From Hyphomicrobium sp. 99 (GTDB taxonomy: Bacteria > Pseudomonadota > Alphaproteobacteria > Rhizobiales > Hyphomicrobiaceae): a stretch of DNA of 64,000 bases. The position numbers were made by a program, and so were the translations under genes. The stretch lies in NCBI RefSeq assembly GCF_000384335.2, contig NZ_KQ031382.1, forward strand, positions 2,925,545 to 2,989,544, read 5' to 3'. Numbering within the stretch: position 1 is the first letter of the stretch; every line of letters begins with the position of its first letter. Below, piece by piece: positions 47,849 to 55,823 of this stretch. The notes below the pieces were generated by a model. The model was given only the letters and a program-made list of their open reading frames with translations, had not been told where the DNA came from and made no database searches.

Positions 47849-48751
47849 ATGCCCGATCGGCTCAAGGCCATTTTCCTGATGTGCATAGCGGTAACGCTAT
47901 TCGCCACTCTGGACACAACCGCCAAATACCTCGTCATGAGGACGGGCATTTCGGTGTCGGAGATCGTATGGGTTCGCTTCCTCGGCCAGATCCTTTTGAT
48001 GGCAGCCGTGGTTGGCCCCGCCGCGATGCCGAAGCTTCTGAAAACCAATAATCTCACTCTTCAGCTCACGCGCTCTTCGCTGATGCTGGCGACCACCATC
48101 TTCAACTTCATCGCCGTGAAATATCTCCGGCTCGATCAGACGGTTTCGATCACCTTCCTGACGCCCCTCGTCGTGGCGGCCCTTGCCGTACCACTCCTTG
48201 GCGAGCACATCGGCTGGCACCGGGCTGCAGCCATTTTCGTGGGGTTTCTCGGGGTCTTGATCGTCGTCCGGCCGGGCATGACAGCCGTGCACCCGGCATT
48301 CATCGCCGCGTTTCTTTCCATGCTCGCCTATTCTTTGCTGATCATCGTCACGCGCCGGCTGACGACCTTTGACTCCTCGCTCGTGACGCTGCTCTACGGC
48401 ACAGTCGTCGGCGGCATTGCGTCTGCCCCCTTCGCGATCAGCGAGTGGGTATGGCCCGGAAGCATTTGGACGTGGGTGTTGCTGCTGGCGCTCGGCGCGC
48501 TCGGCGGCGGCGGCCACTATCTGATCATCCAGGCGTACCGCTTCGCGCCGGTGTCAGCCGTGACGCCGTTCCTCTACTTCGAGCTGATCAGCATGATCAC
48601 GCTGAGCTACGTCGTCTTCGGCGATCAGCCGGATCACTGGAGCCTCGCGGGCGCGCTTATCATCGTCGTCTCAGGCCTCTACCTGATCCATCGCGAACGC
48701 ATCGCGCATAAGGAAAGCCTTATGGCGCTTGAGCCTGTGGAGCAGAACTGA
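47849..48751 (+). CDS. EamA/DMT-family transporter
   Basis: This 300-residue protein has ten predicted helices in two EamA repeats, with the features [27 protein letters not shown] in helix 1-2 and [27 protein letters not shown] in the second repeat. Members export amino acids, nucleosides or drugs; substrate unknown. The 3' end overlaps the convergent tgt gene by 32 bases. Confidence 0.9.
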   Translation: MPDRLKAIFLMCIAVTLFATLDTTAKYLVMRTGISVSEIVWVRFLGQILLMAAVVGPAAMPKLLKTNNLTLQLTRSSLMLATTIFNFIAVKYLRLDQTVSITFLTPLVVAALAVPLLGEHIGWHRAAAIFVGFLGVLIVVRPGMTAVHPAFIAAFLSMLAYSLLIIVTRRLTTFDSSLVTLLYGTVVGGIASAPFAISEWVWPGSIWTWVLLLALGALGGGGHYLIIQAYRFAPVSAVTPFLYFELISMITLSYVVFGDQPDHWSLAGALIIVVSGLYLIHRERIAHKESLMALEPVEQN

Positions 48752-49919
48752 TGCGCGCCTTCGTCTCCGCCGCCCAATCGTCAAAGCGGCCGTCCTCGAT
48801 GGCCGCTCGCATCGCCGCCATGAGTTCTTGATAGAAGACGGTGTTGACCCACGACAGGATCATCGCGCCGAGATATTCGCCTGACTTGATCAGGTGATGA
48901 ATGTAGGCGCGGGAATAATCACGCGCCGCCGGACACGAGCTTTCCGGATCGAGCGGAGTGGGATCCTCGGCATGCTTGGCGTTGCGCATGTTGAGCGGAC
49001 CGTTCCACGTAAAGGCATAGCCGTGACGGCCGTTCCGGGTGGGCATCACGCAGTCGAACATATCGACGCCTCGCGCGACGCTCTCAATGAGATCGAGCGG
49101 CGTGCCGACGCCCATCAGATAGCGTGGCTTCTCGACTGGGAGATGTGGCAGCGTCTCGCCGAGCGTCGCGATCATCGCCTCATGCCCTTCGCCGACCGCA
49201 AGTCCGCCAACCGCGTAGCCGGGGAAATCCATCGCAACGAGCGCTTCTGCCGAACGCCGTCGAAGCTCCACGTCCGTGCCGCCCTGAACGATCGCGAACA
49301 GCGCTTGCCCCGGACCCGCACCGCCCGATGAAAGTTGCATCTCAAAGGCGCGCTTCGAGCGCTCGGCCCAGCGCAGCGACAATTCCATCGCCCGCTCGAC
49401 TTCCTTGCGTTCTGCTGGAAGCTCGATGCATTCATCGAACTGCATTTGAATATCGGAACCGAGCAGACATTGAATTTCGATCGAACGCTCGGGCGACAGC
49501 ATGTGCCGCGAGCCATCGATATGCGACTGGAACGCGACGCCCTCTTCCGTGATCTTGCGGATCTTGCCGAGGCTCATCACCTGGAAGCCGCCGGAGTCCG
49601 TCAGAATCGGTTTCTCCCAGCGCATGAACTTGTGCAAGCCGCCGAGCTTCGCGACGCGCTCCGCTCCAGGACGCAGCATCAAATGATAGGTGTTGCCGAG
49701 AAGAATGTCCGCGCCCGCATCGCGCACCTGCTCCGGATAAAGCGCCTTGACGGTCGCAACCGTTCCGACCGGCATGAAGGCGGGCGTGCGAATGATCCCT
49801 CGTGGCGTCACGATCTCGCCGCGGCGCGCTTTGCCGTCTTGGCTGAGCAGGCGATAGCCGAATGCCGGCGAGGAAGTCTCAGTCACGTGTTCCGGTGTCG
49901 TAACGTTCATCGATCTCAT
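48720..49919 (-). CDS. tgt: Queuine tRNA-ribosyltransferase (Tgt)
   Basis: Tgt exchanges guanine 34 for preQ1 in tRNAs with GUN anticodons. The catalytic [12 protein letters not shown] and the [33 protein letters not shown] segment are intact. In E. coli zinc is held by a C-x-C-x2-C cluster and a His; here the segment reads [18 protein letters not shown], so only one of the three cysteines remains. Related alphaproteobacterial sequences may share this loss. queA lies 1.3 kb upstream in the same orientation, with one gene between them. ATG codons at 49919 and 49910 are both possible starts. Confidence 0.95.
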   Translation of the reverse strand: MRSMNVTTPEHVTETSSPAFGYRLLSQDGKARRGEIVTPRGIIRTPAFMPVGTVATVKALYPEQVRDAGADILLGNTYHLMLRPGAERVAKLGGLHKFMRWEKPILTDSGGFQVMSLGKIRKITEEGVAFQSHIDGSRHMLSPERSIEIQCLLGSDIQMQFDECIELPAERKEVERAMELSLRWAERSKRAFEMQLSSGGAGPGQALFAIVQGGTDVELRRRSAEALVAMDFPGYAVGGLAVGEGHEAMIATLGETLPHLPVEKPRYLMGVGTPLDLIESVARGVDMFDCVMPTRNGRHGYAFTWNGPLNMRNAKHAEDPTPLDPESSCPAARDYSRAYIHHLIKSGEYLGAMILSWVNTVFYQELMAAMRAAIEDGRFDDWAAETKARISSAPQAQAP

Positions 49920-49930
49920 TCAATACGGCG

Positions 49931-49967
49931 GCTGCCGCCGGCGGGTGATATCCGCACCGGCGGCAGC
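49931..49967. terminator. GC-rich hairpin upstream of tgt
   Basis: GCTGCCGCCGG and CCGGCGGCAGC form an 11-bp perfect stem around 15 bases. There is no T run. It may separate the hydrolase and tgt transcripts. Confidence 0.45.
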
Positions 49968-49979
49968 AGTGATTGGTTT

Positions 49980-51155
49980 CTACTTCTCGATCTTCTCGAC
50001 GACGCCCTTACCCGGCTCGACAATGAGCTTGCTGAAGTTCGGCGCCGCATCGCTGTGCACCAGATCCATCGTCGGAGCGCCCGTCGTGATGAAGGCGTTG
50101 ATATCCTTCGCCACCGTCTCCGCCGCCGACCATTGGATGTTGTGGCCGATGTCGGTCTCCTGCGCGCCGGATGCCGGAAGCGGCAGCTTCCCATATTCCT
50201 TCCAGTAGAACGTTAAGCCCGACTTGGCGGCGGCGGCCTTGAGCGCGGCCTTGATCTCGTCCTGATCCTTCGCCAGATAGATGCTGTCCTGCGTGGCCCA
50301 CATCACCAGCGTCGGTACGGACATGCTCTGTAGTCGCGCGCTGTTGTCCTGCGCGAGAAGCCCTTTCGTCGCGCCGATCCACGTCCCGAGCTTTGTTCTC
50401 GCCGTCTCGGGCGTGTAGGGCTCCAGAAACGAAGCCTCCGCAGCGGGATCAATCGTCCAGTTGGCCGCGATCCACTCCTCAGCCTTCGGATCGGCATCGA
50501 GCGGCGTTAACTCATAAACGTCGGCCGGAAACGCCTTGCCCTTGGCCTCCAAAGCCTTCTTCCAAGCGCCTTCGATCGTCTGGTTCAACACGAAGTCGCC
50601 CAGAGCCGCATTGCCGACGCTCTTCGCCCCGGTCGCATTCAAGATCGCGTGGCCGACCATTTCGGGATGCGTAAGCGCGATCTCTTGCACCACGAACGAC
50701 CCCATCGAATGCCCGGCGAAATCAGCCTTGTGAATGTTCTTCTCGTCCATGAAGGCAATCACATCGCCCGCGAGATCCGAGATGCGATAGCAGGCCTCCG
50801 GTGCCGGAGCGCACGTCTTGGCATCCGGCATGCTGCTCTGGCCATGACCGCGCAAATCGACCGCGATGATGCGCAGCTTGGGATCGAGCTTGTGGAGCGC
50901 ATCCATCGATAGCATCCACGACCGTGCACTGTCGGTCAGGCCATGAATGAGAATGACGGGCTTGCCATCGGCTGGCCCGACTTCGACGTAGGCCATGTCG
51001 ATGCCCGTGGGCAGCTTCTGCACGCAGCGCGCAATGTTGACCGACGTACAAGCCTCATCGGCACTTGCGACATCGATCGTCAAAGGAACGAGCGGCGCCG
51101 CCGCGAGCCAAGCTATTGCTGCACAGGCCCGTGTAATTCCGTTTTTGATTGTCAT
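49980..51155 (-). CDS. Exported alpha/beta hydrolase
   Basis: The 391-residue precursor has a signal peptide (TIKNGITRACAAIAWLAAAPLV...ASA-D) and an alpha/beta-hydrolase fold: KPVILIHGLTDSARSW (oxyanion hole), DLRGHGQSS, the nucleophile elbow FAGHSMGSF, and a late catalytic His likely in TDIGHNIQW. Four cysteines in the first 140 residues suggest disulfides, consistent with a periplasmic location. Substrate unknown. ATG at 51155 opens the signal peptide. It lies between queA and tgt, which are usually adjacent. Confidence 0.88.
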   Translation of the reverse strand: MTIKNGITRACAAIAWLAAAPLVPLTIDVASADEACTSVNIARCVQKLPTGIDMAYVEVGPADGKPVILIHGLTDSARSWMLSMDALHKLDPKLRIIAVDLRGHGQSSMPDAKTCAPAPEACYRISDLAGDVIAFMDEKNIHKADFAGHSMGSFVVQEIALTHPEMVGHAILNATGAKSVGNAALGDFVLNQTIEGAWKKALEAKGKAFPADVYELTPLDADPKAEEWIAANWTIDPAAEASFLEPYTPETARTKLGTWIGATKGLLAQDNSARLQSMSVPTLVMWATQDSIYLAKDQDEIKAALKAAAAKSGLTFYWKEYGKLPLPASGAQETDIGHNIQWSAAETVAKDINAFITTGAPTMDLVHSDAAPNFSKLIVEPGKGVVEKIEK

Positions 51156-51241
51156 GGAATAACCCAGCTGATCGAATGATGCGACGCACACGGCGGCTCT
51201 GACCGGATCGCGCGGTCCCTCACACAGCCGGTTCAGCTATA

Positions 51242-52342
51242 TCAGCCGGACGTCCGGAATAGAAGCGAAGCATCTCCGTACGAATAGAAACGATAGCCGG
51301 AGCGGATCGCATGTCCGTACGCCGCACGCATCGTGCCGAGGCCCGCGAAGGCCGAGACAAGCATGAAGAGCGTCGAACGCGGCAGATGGAAGTTCGTCAT
51401 CAGGATATCGATCGCCTTGAAGCGATAGCCGGGCGTGATGAAAATCGCCGTCTCACCCGACCAAGGCGCGATTGCTCCATCGTCCTTCGCCGCGCTCTCG
51501 AGAAGACGGAGCGACGTCGTCCCAACCGCAACGATCCGGCCGCCGCGCGCGCGGACCGCGTTGAGCGCCGCCGCCGTTTCTGCCGAAACCTCACCCCACT
51601 CCGAGTGCATCACGTGCTGATCCGTATCATCCGCCTTGACGGGAAGAAACGTGCCGGCCCCGACGTGCAGCGTCACGAAATGCCGCGAAATTCCGCGCGC
51701 TTCGAGCGCCGCGAGCAGTTCGGGCGTGAAGTGCAAGCCCGCCGTCGGCGCCGCAACTGCACCCTCCCGGCTCGCATAAATGGTCTGATAGTTTTCGCGA
51801 TCGCGAACGTCGGTATCGCGCTTCAACGCGATGTACGGCGGCAGCGGCATCAGCCCGACCGCCTTGATCGCATCGTCGAGCGCAGCACCAGCTAAGTCGA
51901 ACGCCAGCGTCACCTCGCCCGCCTCGCCTTTCGCGGAAACAGTCGCATCGAGCGAACCGAGCAGGCAGGTGTCGTCCGCGTGACCGAAATGCACGCGGTC
52001 GCCCGGTTCGAGACGCTTCGCCGGACGCGCAAACGCCCGCCACGAATTTTCGCTGACCCGCTTCGTCAGATTGAAATCGACCTTCGCCCGCGTCTCGCCG
52101 CGAATGCGCACGCCCGAAAGCGCGGCCGGAATAACCTTCGTATCGTTGAAGACAAGGGCATCGCCCGGAGCGAGCAAACCCGGCAGATCGCGCACCGTCT
52201 TGTCCGCGAGATCGGCGTCGTCCAGCGCGCAGCTTCCCTTCACGGGATGCACGACGAGCATCCGCGCGGTGTCGCGCGGCTCCGCCGGATGAAGCGCGAT
52301 GGCGCTATCGGGCAATTCAAAATCGAAGAGATCGGTACGCAT
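51242..52342 (-). CDS. queA: S-adenosylmethionine:tRNA ribosyltransferase-isomerase (QueA)
   Basis: QueA transfers the ribose of SAM to preQ1 in tRNA, giving epoxyqueuosine. The 366-residue length is normal and the family segments are visible: [24 protein letters not shown] at the start, [62 protein letters not shown], and [19 protein letters not shown]. The ATG at 52342 is chosen over an in-frame TTG. It precedes the hydrolase and tgt. Confidence 0.97.
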   Translation of the reverse strand: MRTDLFDFELPDSAIALHPAEPRDTARMLVVHPVKGSCALDDADLADKTVRDLPGLLAPGDALVFNDTKVIPAALSGVRIRGETRAKVDFNLTKRVSENSWRAFARPAKRLEPGDRVHFGHADDTCLLGSLDATVSAKGEAGEVTLAFDLAGAALDDAIKAVGLMPLPPYIALKRDTDVRDRENYQTIYASREGAVAAPTAGLHFTPELLAALEARGISRHFVTLHVGAGTFLPVKADDTDQHVMHSEWGEVSAETAAALNAVRARGGRIVAVGTTSLRLLESAAKDDGAIAPWSGETAIFITPGYRFKAIDILMTNFHLPRSTLFMLVSAFAGLGTMRAAYGHAIRSGYRFYSYGDASLLFRTSG

Positions 52343-52364
52343 CAAAAGACTTTAGATGTGCAGC

Positions 52365-52772
52365 TCAGCGCTTGGCGAGCGCCTCCGCAATGGCGAGGCA
52401 CGCGACGAGCAGCCAGCTGACGATCATCAGGCTTCCGCCGACGGGCGCCAGCATCTGAAACGAGGCGTCGCTCGAGAACGTGTGATACGCGATCTCGCCG
52501 GTGAAGAGAGACGCGGCAAAAAGCATGAGAAGCGCTGTCGTGCTCCACAGTCTTCTCCAGGCCGCACGCAGCGCCACGGAGACAATTCCAACCGCCGCCG
52601 CCGCATGAAGGGTCAGCAGCGTCGCCGACGAGGCGAGCGCGGGACTGTCGACCTTATGCGCAGCCGCTGCTGCAAGGCCGACGCCCGCGGCACCAGCAAG
52701 ACCGGCCCACACCAGAATGAGAAAAGGCGCGCCGCTTGGCGCGCCTTGTCCGTGGTTGCCCATGTCGCGCAT
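52365..52772 (-). CDS. DUF423 membrane protein
   Basis: The 135-residue protein has four helices typical of DUF423 (YwdK/YgdD): LVWAGLAGAAGVGLAAAAAH, LLTLHAAAAVGIVSVAL, LLMLFAASLFTGEIAYHT, and MLAPVGGSLMIVSWLLVAC. Function unknown. Its ATG overlaps the ppiB stop (TGATG), so translation is coupled. Confidence 0.85.
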   Translation of the reverse strand: MRDMGNHGQGAPSGAPFLILVWAGLAGAAGVGLAAAAAHKVDSPALASSATLLTLHAAAAVGIVSVALRAAWRRLWSTTALLMLFAASLFTGEIAYHTFSSDASFQMLAPVGGSLMIVSWLLVACLAIAEALAKR

Positions 52773-53248
52773 CAGGCCGCATCCGCCGCGACGCGAACCT
52801 TGACCATCTTGTCCGGGTTCTGCGGCGGCTCGCCCTTGTTGATCTTGTCGACGTTTTCCATGCCTTCGATCACCTTGCCCCAGACCGTATATTGCTTGTC
52901 CAGGAACGTCGCGTCATCGAAGCAGATGAAAAATTGGCTGTTCGCCGAATTGGGATTCGCCGAGCGCGCCATCGAGCAGACGCCACGCACATGCGGTTCG
53001 GCGTTGAACTCGGCCGGCAAGTTCGGCAACTTCGAGCTACCCGTGCCACGTCCCTGCGGACAGCCGGTCTGCGCCATAAAGCCAGGAATCACGCGGTGAA
53101 AGACGATGCCGTCGTAGAAGCCTTCGCGGGCCAGCGTCTTGATGCGCTCCACGTGCTGTGGCGCCAGATCCGGGCGCAGCTCGATCACGACGTTGCCCTT
53201 GCTCGTCTCGATGATGAGCGTGTTTTCGGGGTCTTTATATTCGGCCAT
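52772..53248 (-). CDS. ppiB: Cytoplasmic cyclophilin
   Basis: The 158-residue peptidyl-prolyl isomerase lacks a signal peptide. The active-site motif is FHRVIPGFMAQTGCPQGRGTG, followed by FFICFDDATFLDKQYTVWGKVIEGMENV. It starts with AAGGATGGTCTC before the ATG. It is the second of two cyclophilins; the first, exported, is immediately upstream. Confidence 0.93.
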   Translation of the reverse strand: MAEYKDPENTLIIETSKGNVVIELRPDLAPQHVERIKTLAREGFYDGIVFHRVIPGFMAQTGCPQGRGTGSSKLPNLPAEFNAEPHVRGVCSMARSANPNSANSQFFICFDDATFLDKQYTVWGKVIEGMENVDKINKGEPPQNPDKMVKVRVAADAA

Positions 53249-53313
53249 GAGACCATCCTTTCTTGAAATCTTAAGCTCACCCCGGATCCACGGGATATGG
53301 GAAGGATCGGAAG

Positions 53314-53853
53314 CTATTGCACGTAGACTTTCAGCATCGTGTCGGGGTTGTTAACGGTTCCCGAACCCGGCGCACCACGTTTGATGAGATCGACGAACTC
53401 CATGCCCTCCACGACCTGACCAAAGATCGTGTAGCTGCCCTTGAGGCTCGCGCAGCCGATGCTGTTGAAGCAGATGAAGAACTGGCTGTTAGCTGAATTC
53501 GGATCGGACGTGCGCGCCATCGCAACCGTGCCGCGCTTGAATTCTTCATTCGAGAATTCGGCCGGAAGATCGGGAAGCTTAGAGCCGCCAGCACCCGTAC
53601 CTGTCGGATCGCCGGTCTGCGCCATGAAGTCGTCCATGACGCGATGCCACTTGATGCCGTTGTAGAAGCCCTGGTTCGCGAGCGTCTTGATCTGTTCGAC
53701 GGTCTTGGGAGCGAGATCCGGCCGGAGCTGAATGACGACCTTGCCATTCTTGAGTTCGATGACGAGCTTATCGCCGGCGGCCTGCGCCGAAAGAGTTCCG
53801 AACGCGCTCATTGCAAGCAACGACGCGAAAATAACCGAAAGCAATCTGACCAT
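53314..53853 (-). CDS. Periplasmic cyclophilin
   Basis: The 179-residue precursor has a signal peptide (MVRLLSVIFASLLAMSAFGTLSAQA-A), then the cyclophilin domain with WHRVMDDFMAQTGDPTGTG, MARTSDPNSANSQFFICF and FGQVVEGMEFVD. ACGAGGAGCGCC precedes the ATG. It ends in MLKVYVQ. The two cyclophilins are about 60% identical by eye and probably arose by tandem duplication with one copy gaining or losing a signal peptide. Confidence 0.93.
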   Translation of the reverse strand: MVRLLSVIFASLLAMSAFGTLSAQAAGDKLVIELKNGKVVIQLRPDLAPKTVEQIKTLANQGFYNGIKWHRVMDDFMAQTGDPTGTGAGGSKLPDLPAEFSNEEFKRGTVAMARTSDPNSANSQFFICFNSIGCASLKGSYTIFGQVVEGMEFVDLIKRGAPGSGTVNNPDTMLKVYVQ

Positions 53854-53996
53854 GGCGCTCCTCGTGGATTTATGATTTCGCCGGCGTTTAAGTCTGTCGA
53901 TTACAGCCGCCGGGGCGTAGCGGCGGGCAGTGTTGCCGCCCTTATGGCGATTTGACGGCTGCCCCGCAAGAGACCGCTTGGCTGGGCCTCAGGGAC

Positions 53997-54398
53997 CTAC
54001 GGCCGAAGCTTCATGCCGCGCGATCGCCCCGCCGGCTTGCCTTCCGGTGGCGGAGGATCAACGCGCGCCGCGCTCTTTAATGATGCGTCATCGAGCGAGG
54101 CCAGAAGATGCCGCCCCAAATCCTGCACGATGCCAGCCGGCGAGACCATCACGCCCTCGCGCACGAGCCGCGCGAACTGCTGATCGCGATGCGGCCCGCG
54201 GCCGATGCCGCCGCCCTTCGCAACCACCCGATGCCAGGGAACAAGCTCGCGCTCGTCCTCCGTCAGCTGGGTCAGCATCGTGACGGCGAGCGGCGCTGGA
54301 ATTCCGATCTCGCTCGCAAGTCGCTCCGCCGTCGTCACGCGTCCAAGCGGAATCTTGCGCAGAAGCGTCAGCAGCTCGGCTTTCGGTCGTGGTGCCAT
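53997..54398 (-). CDS. Alkyltransferase-like (ATL) DNA-binding protein
   Basis: The 133-residue protein is the methyltransferase DNA-binding domain without an active Cys: the MGMT motif PCHRV appears as VPWHRVVAKGGGIGRG. ATL proteins bind O6-alkylguanine and hand it to nucleotide excision repair. The first part (LLRKIPLGRVTTAERLASEIG) is the helix-turn-helix. The last 30 residues are Pro/Lys-rich. It starts 10 bases after coaD ends, so the two are probably co-transcribed. Confidence 0.85.
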   Translation of the reverse strand: MAPRPKAELLTLLRKIPLGRVTTAERLASEIGIPAPLAVTMLTQLTEDERELVPWHRVVAKGGGIGRGPHRDQQFARLVREGVMVSPAGIVQDLGRHLLASLDDASLKSAARVDPPPPEGKPAGRSRGMKLRP

Positions 54399-54408
54399 GA
54401 AACGCGCA

Positions 54409-54912
54409 TTAGCGCGTTTTTGGCGCTTTTGCCTTGAGACGCTTCAGCACGGCTTTTGACACGAACGGCGATGGATCGCCGCCCATCAACGCGACCGCGC
54501 GCACCAGGTTCGCCGCTATATGACGAACCGAAGGCGAGGCCGCCACGTAGACCGTCTGAATGTCCGGCGCCATTTCGCCGTTCATTCCCGCCATCTGCAT
54601 CTCGTAGTCGAAATCGGTGCCATCGCGGAGGCCGCGGACGATGATCGACGCAGCGTTCGTCCGCGCCGCATCGATCGCGAGGCCTGAGAACGTCACGACC
54701 GAAATCTCCGTTTTCGTCGCGTCTGCGATGGGCCGAACTTCTTCCTCGAGCATCGCGACGCGTTCCGCTTCGTCGAACATTGGCGCTTTTCCCGGATTGA
54801 TGCCGATGCCGATGACGAGCCTATCCAGAAGCCCCGTCGCACGTCGGATGACATCCGTGTGCCCGAGCGTCACTGGATCGAAAGAACCGGAATAGAAGCC
54901 GATGCGCATCAT
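54409..54912 (-). CDS. coaD: Phosphopantetheine adenylyltransferase
   Basis: CoaD makes dephospho-CoA from 4'-phosphopantetheine. MRIGFYSGSFDPVTLGHTDVI carries the T/HxGH nucleotidyl motif, and VAASPSVRHIAANLVRAVALMGGD matches the C-terminal ATP contact segment. Length 167 residues is normal. In related genomes coaD neighbours gyrA and the cyclophilins, as here. Confidence 0.97.
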   Translation of the reverse strand: MMRIGFYSGSFDPVTLGHTDVIRRATGLLDRLVIGIGINPGKAPMFDEAERVAMLEEEVRPIADATKTEISVVTFSGLAIDAARTNAASIIVRGLRDGTDFDYEMQMAGMNGEMAPDIQTVYVAASPSVRHIAANLVRAVALMGGDPSPFVSKAVLKRLKAKAPKTR

Positions 54913-55020
54913 GGAAGCCTTCGCAAATCAGAGTTTACCTGAATAGCGTTCGCGGTGATGCTTGCCCAGAGGTATCCCGCAGGCTTCAGCGGATAGGATG
55001 AATATTGCTAGGCGCCCCGA

Positions 55021-55392
55021 TCAATTCGGGTTGGATTTCAAGAAATCGATGATCTGCTTGCGCGTACCGGCGTCAGCAATCCCGGTGAACGGTTTCATAT
55101 TGTTATTCGGAATAAATCCGTCCGGACTGGTAATGAATTTATCGAGCGAGCCTTCATCCCAGGTCACACCCGATTTTTTGAGCGACTCCGAAAATCCAAA
55201 GCCCTCCAGCGATCCAGCTTTCCGGCCGACGATGCCATGCAAACTCGGCCCGAGACGATTGTCGCCCTGCTTCCACGAATGGCAGGTCCGGCAATTATTG
55301 TTGAATGCTTCCTGACCAGCCTCGTCAGCCGCAAATGCGGCCTGAGCGAAAGCAAAAGGCAATGCCAGCAACGCAATAGGAAGACGACGCAT
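55021..55392 (-). CDS. Class I cytochrome c
   Basis: The 123-residue precursor has a signal peptide (MRRLPIALLALPFAFAQAAFA-A), heme motif C-R-T-C-H (Cys34, Cys37, His38 ligand), LGPSLHGIVGRKAG with the usual Pro after the heme, and a methionine ligand in FIPNNNMKPF. It resembles small soluble cytochrome c2/c552-type carriers of methylotrophs. GGGAGG precedes the ATG at 55392. Confidence 0.93.
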   Translation of the reverse strand: MRRLPIALLALPFAFAQAAFAADEAGQEAFNNNCRTCHSWKQGDNRLGPSLHGIVGRKAGSLEGFGFSESLKKSGVTWDEGSLDKFITSPDGFIPNNNMKPFTGIADAGTRKQIIDFLKSNPN

Positions 55393-55823
55393 ATAACCTC
55401 CCTGCCCACGGCACATGCCGCAGGACAAACATTTTTGAAACTGTTCTCAGATTTCGAACGCAATAACCCCGGTAGCGTTCCGCTGCGATTTCTCAATCCA
55501 ACCATGCCCTGATCGGCTGACGTGCGGCATCGGCTCAGGGCACCGCACGGCCCACATCGAAAGCGAATCTGTCACCTGTTTTGCGAAGCGCCGGGTGGAT
55601 GGCGCGAGGGCCTTGGCCGCCAGCCGTCCACATGTTCGGATTTCGGCGGGGCGCAACCTCATAACTATTTGTTTTTGCAAATGTTTTTCCGGGGGATCGA
55701 GGGCGTGGCACGACGCCGCGCGAGTGGCTTTCGCAATTCAATTCTGCTATAGTGCAATCACTGTTTTTGCACCGGCTTCCGGCGCATCTCGCCCGCCCAA
55801 TTTTATCCTAGAAAGATCTCACT
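55393..55823. other. Intergenic region between cytochrome c and gyrA
   Basis: No gene is seen. It should contain the divergent promoters of the cytochrome gene and gyrA; TTCAATTCTGCTATAGTGC near 55740-55755 is a candidate for gyrA. Confidence 0.4.
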
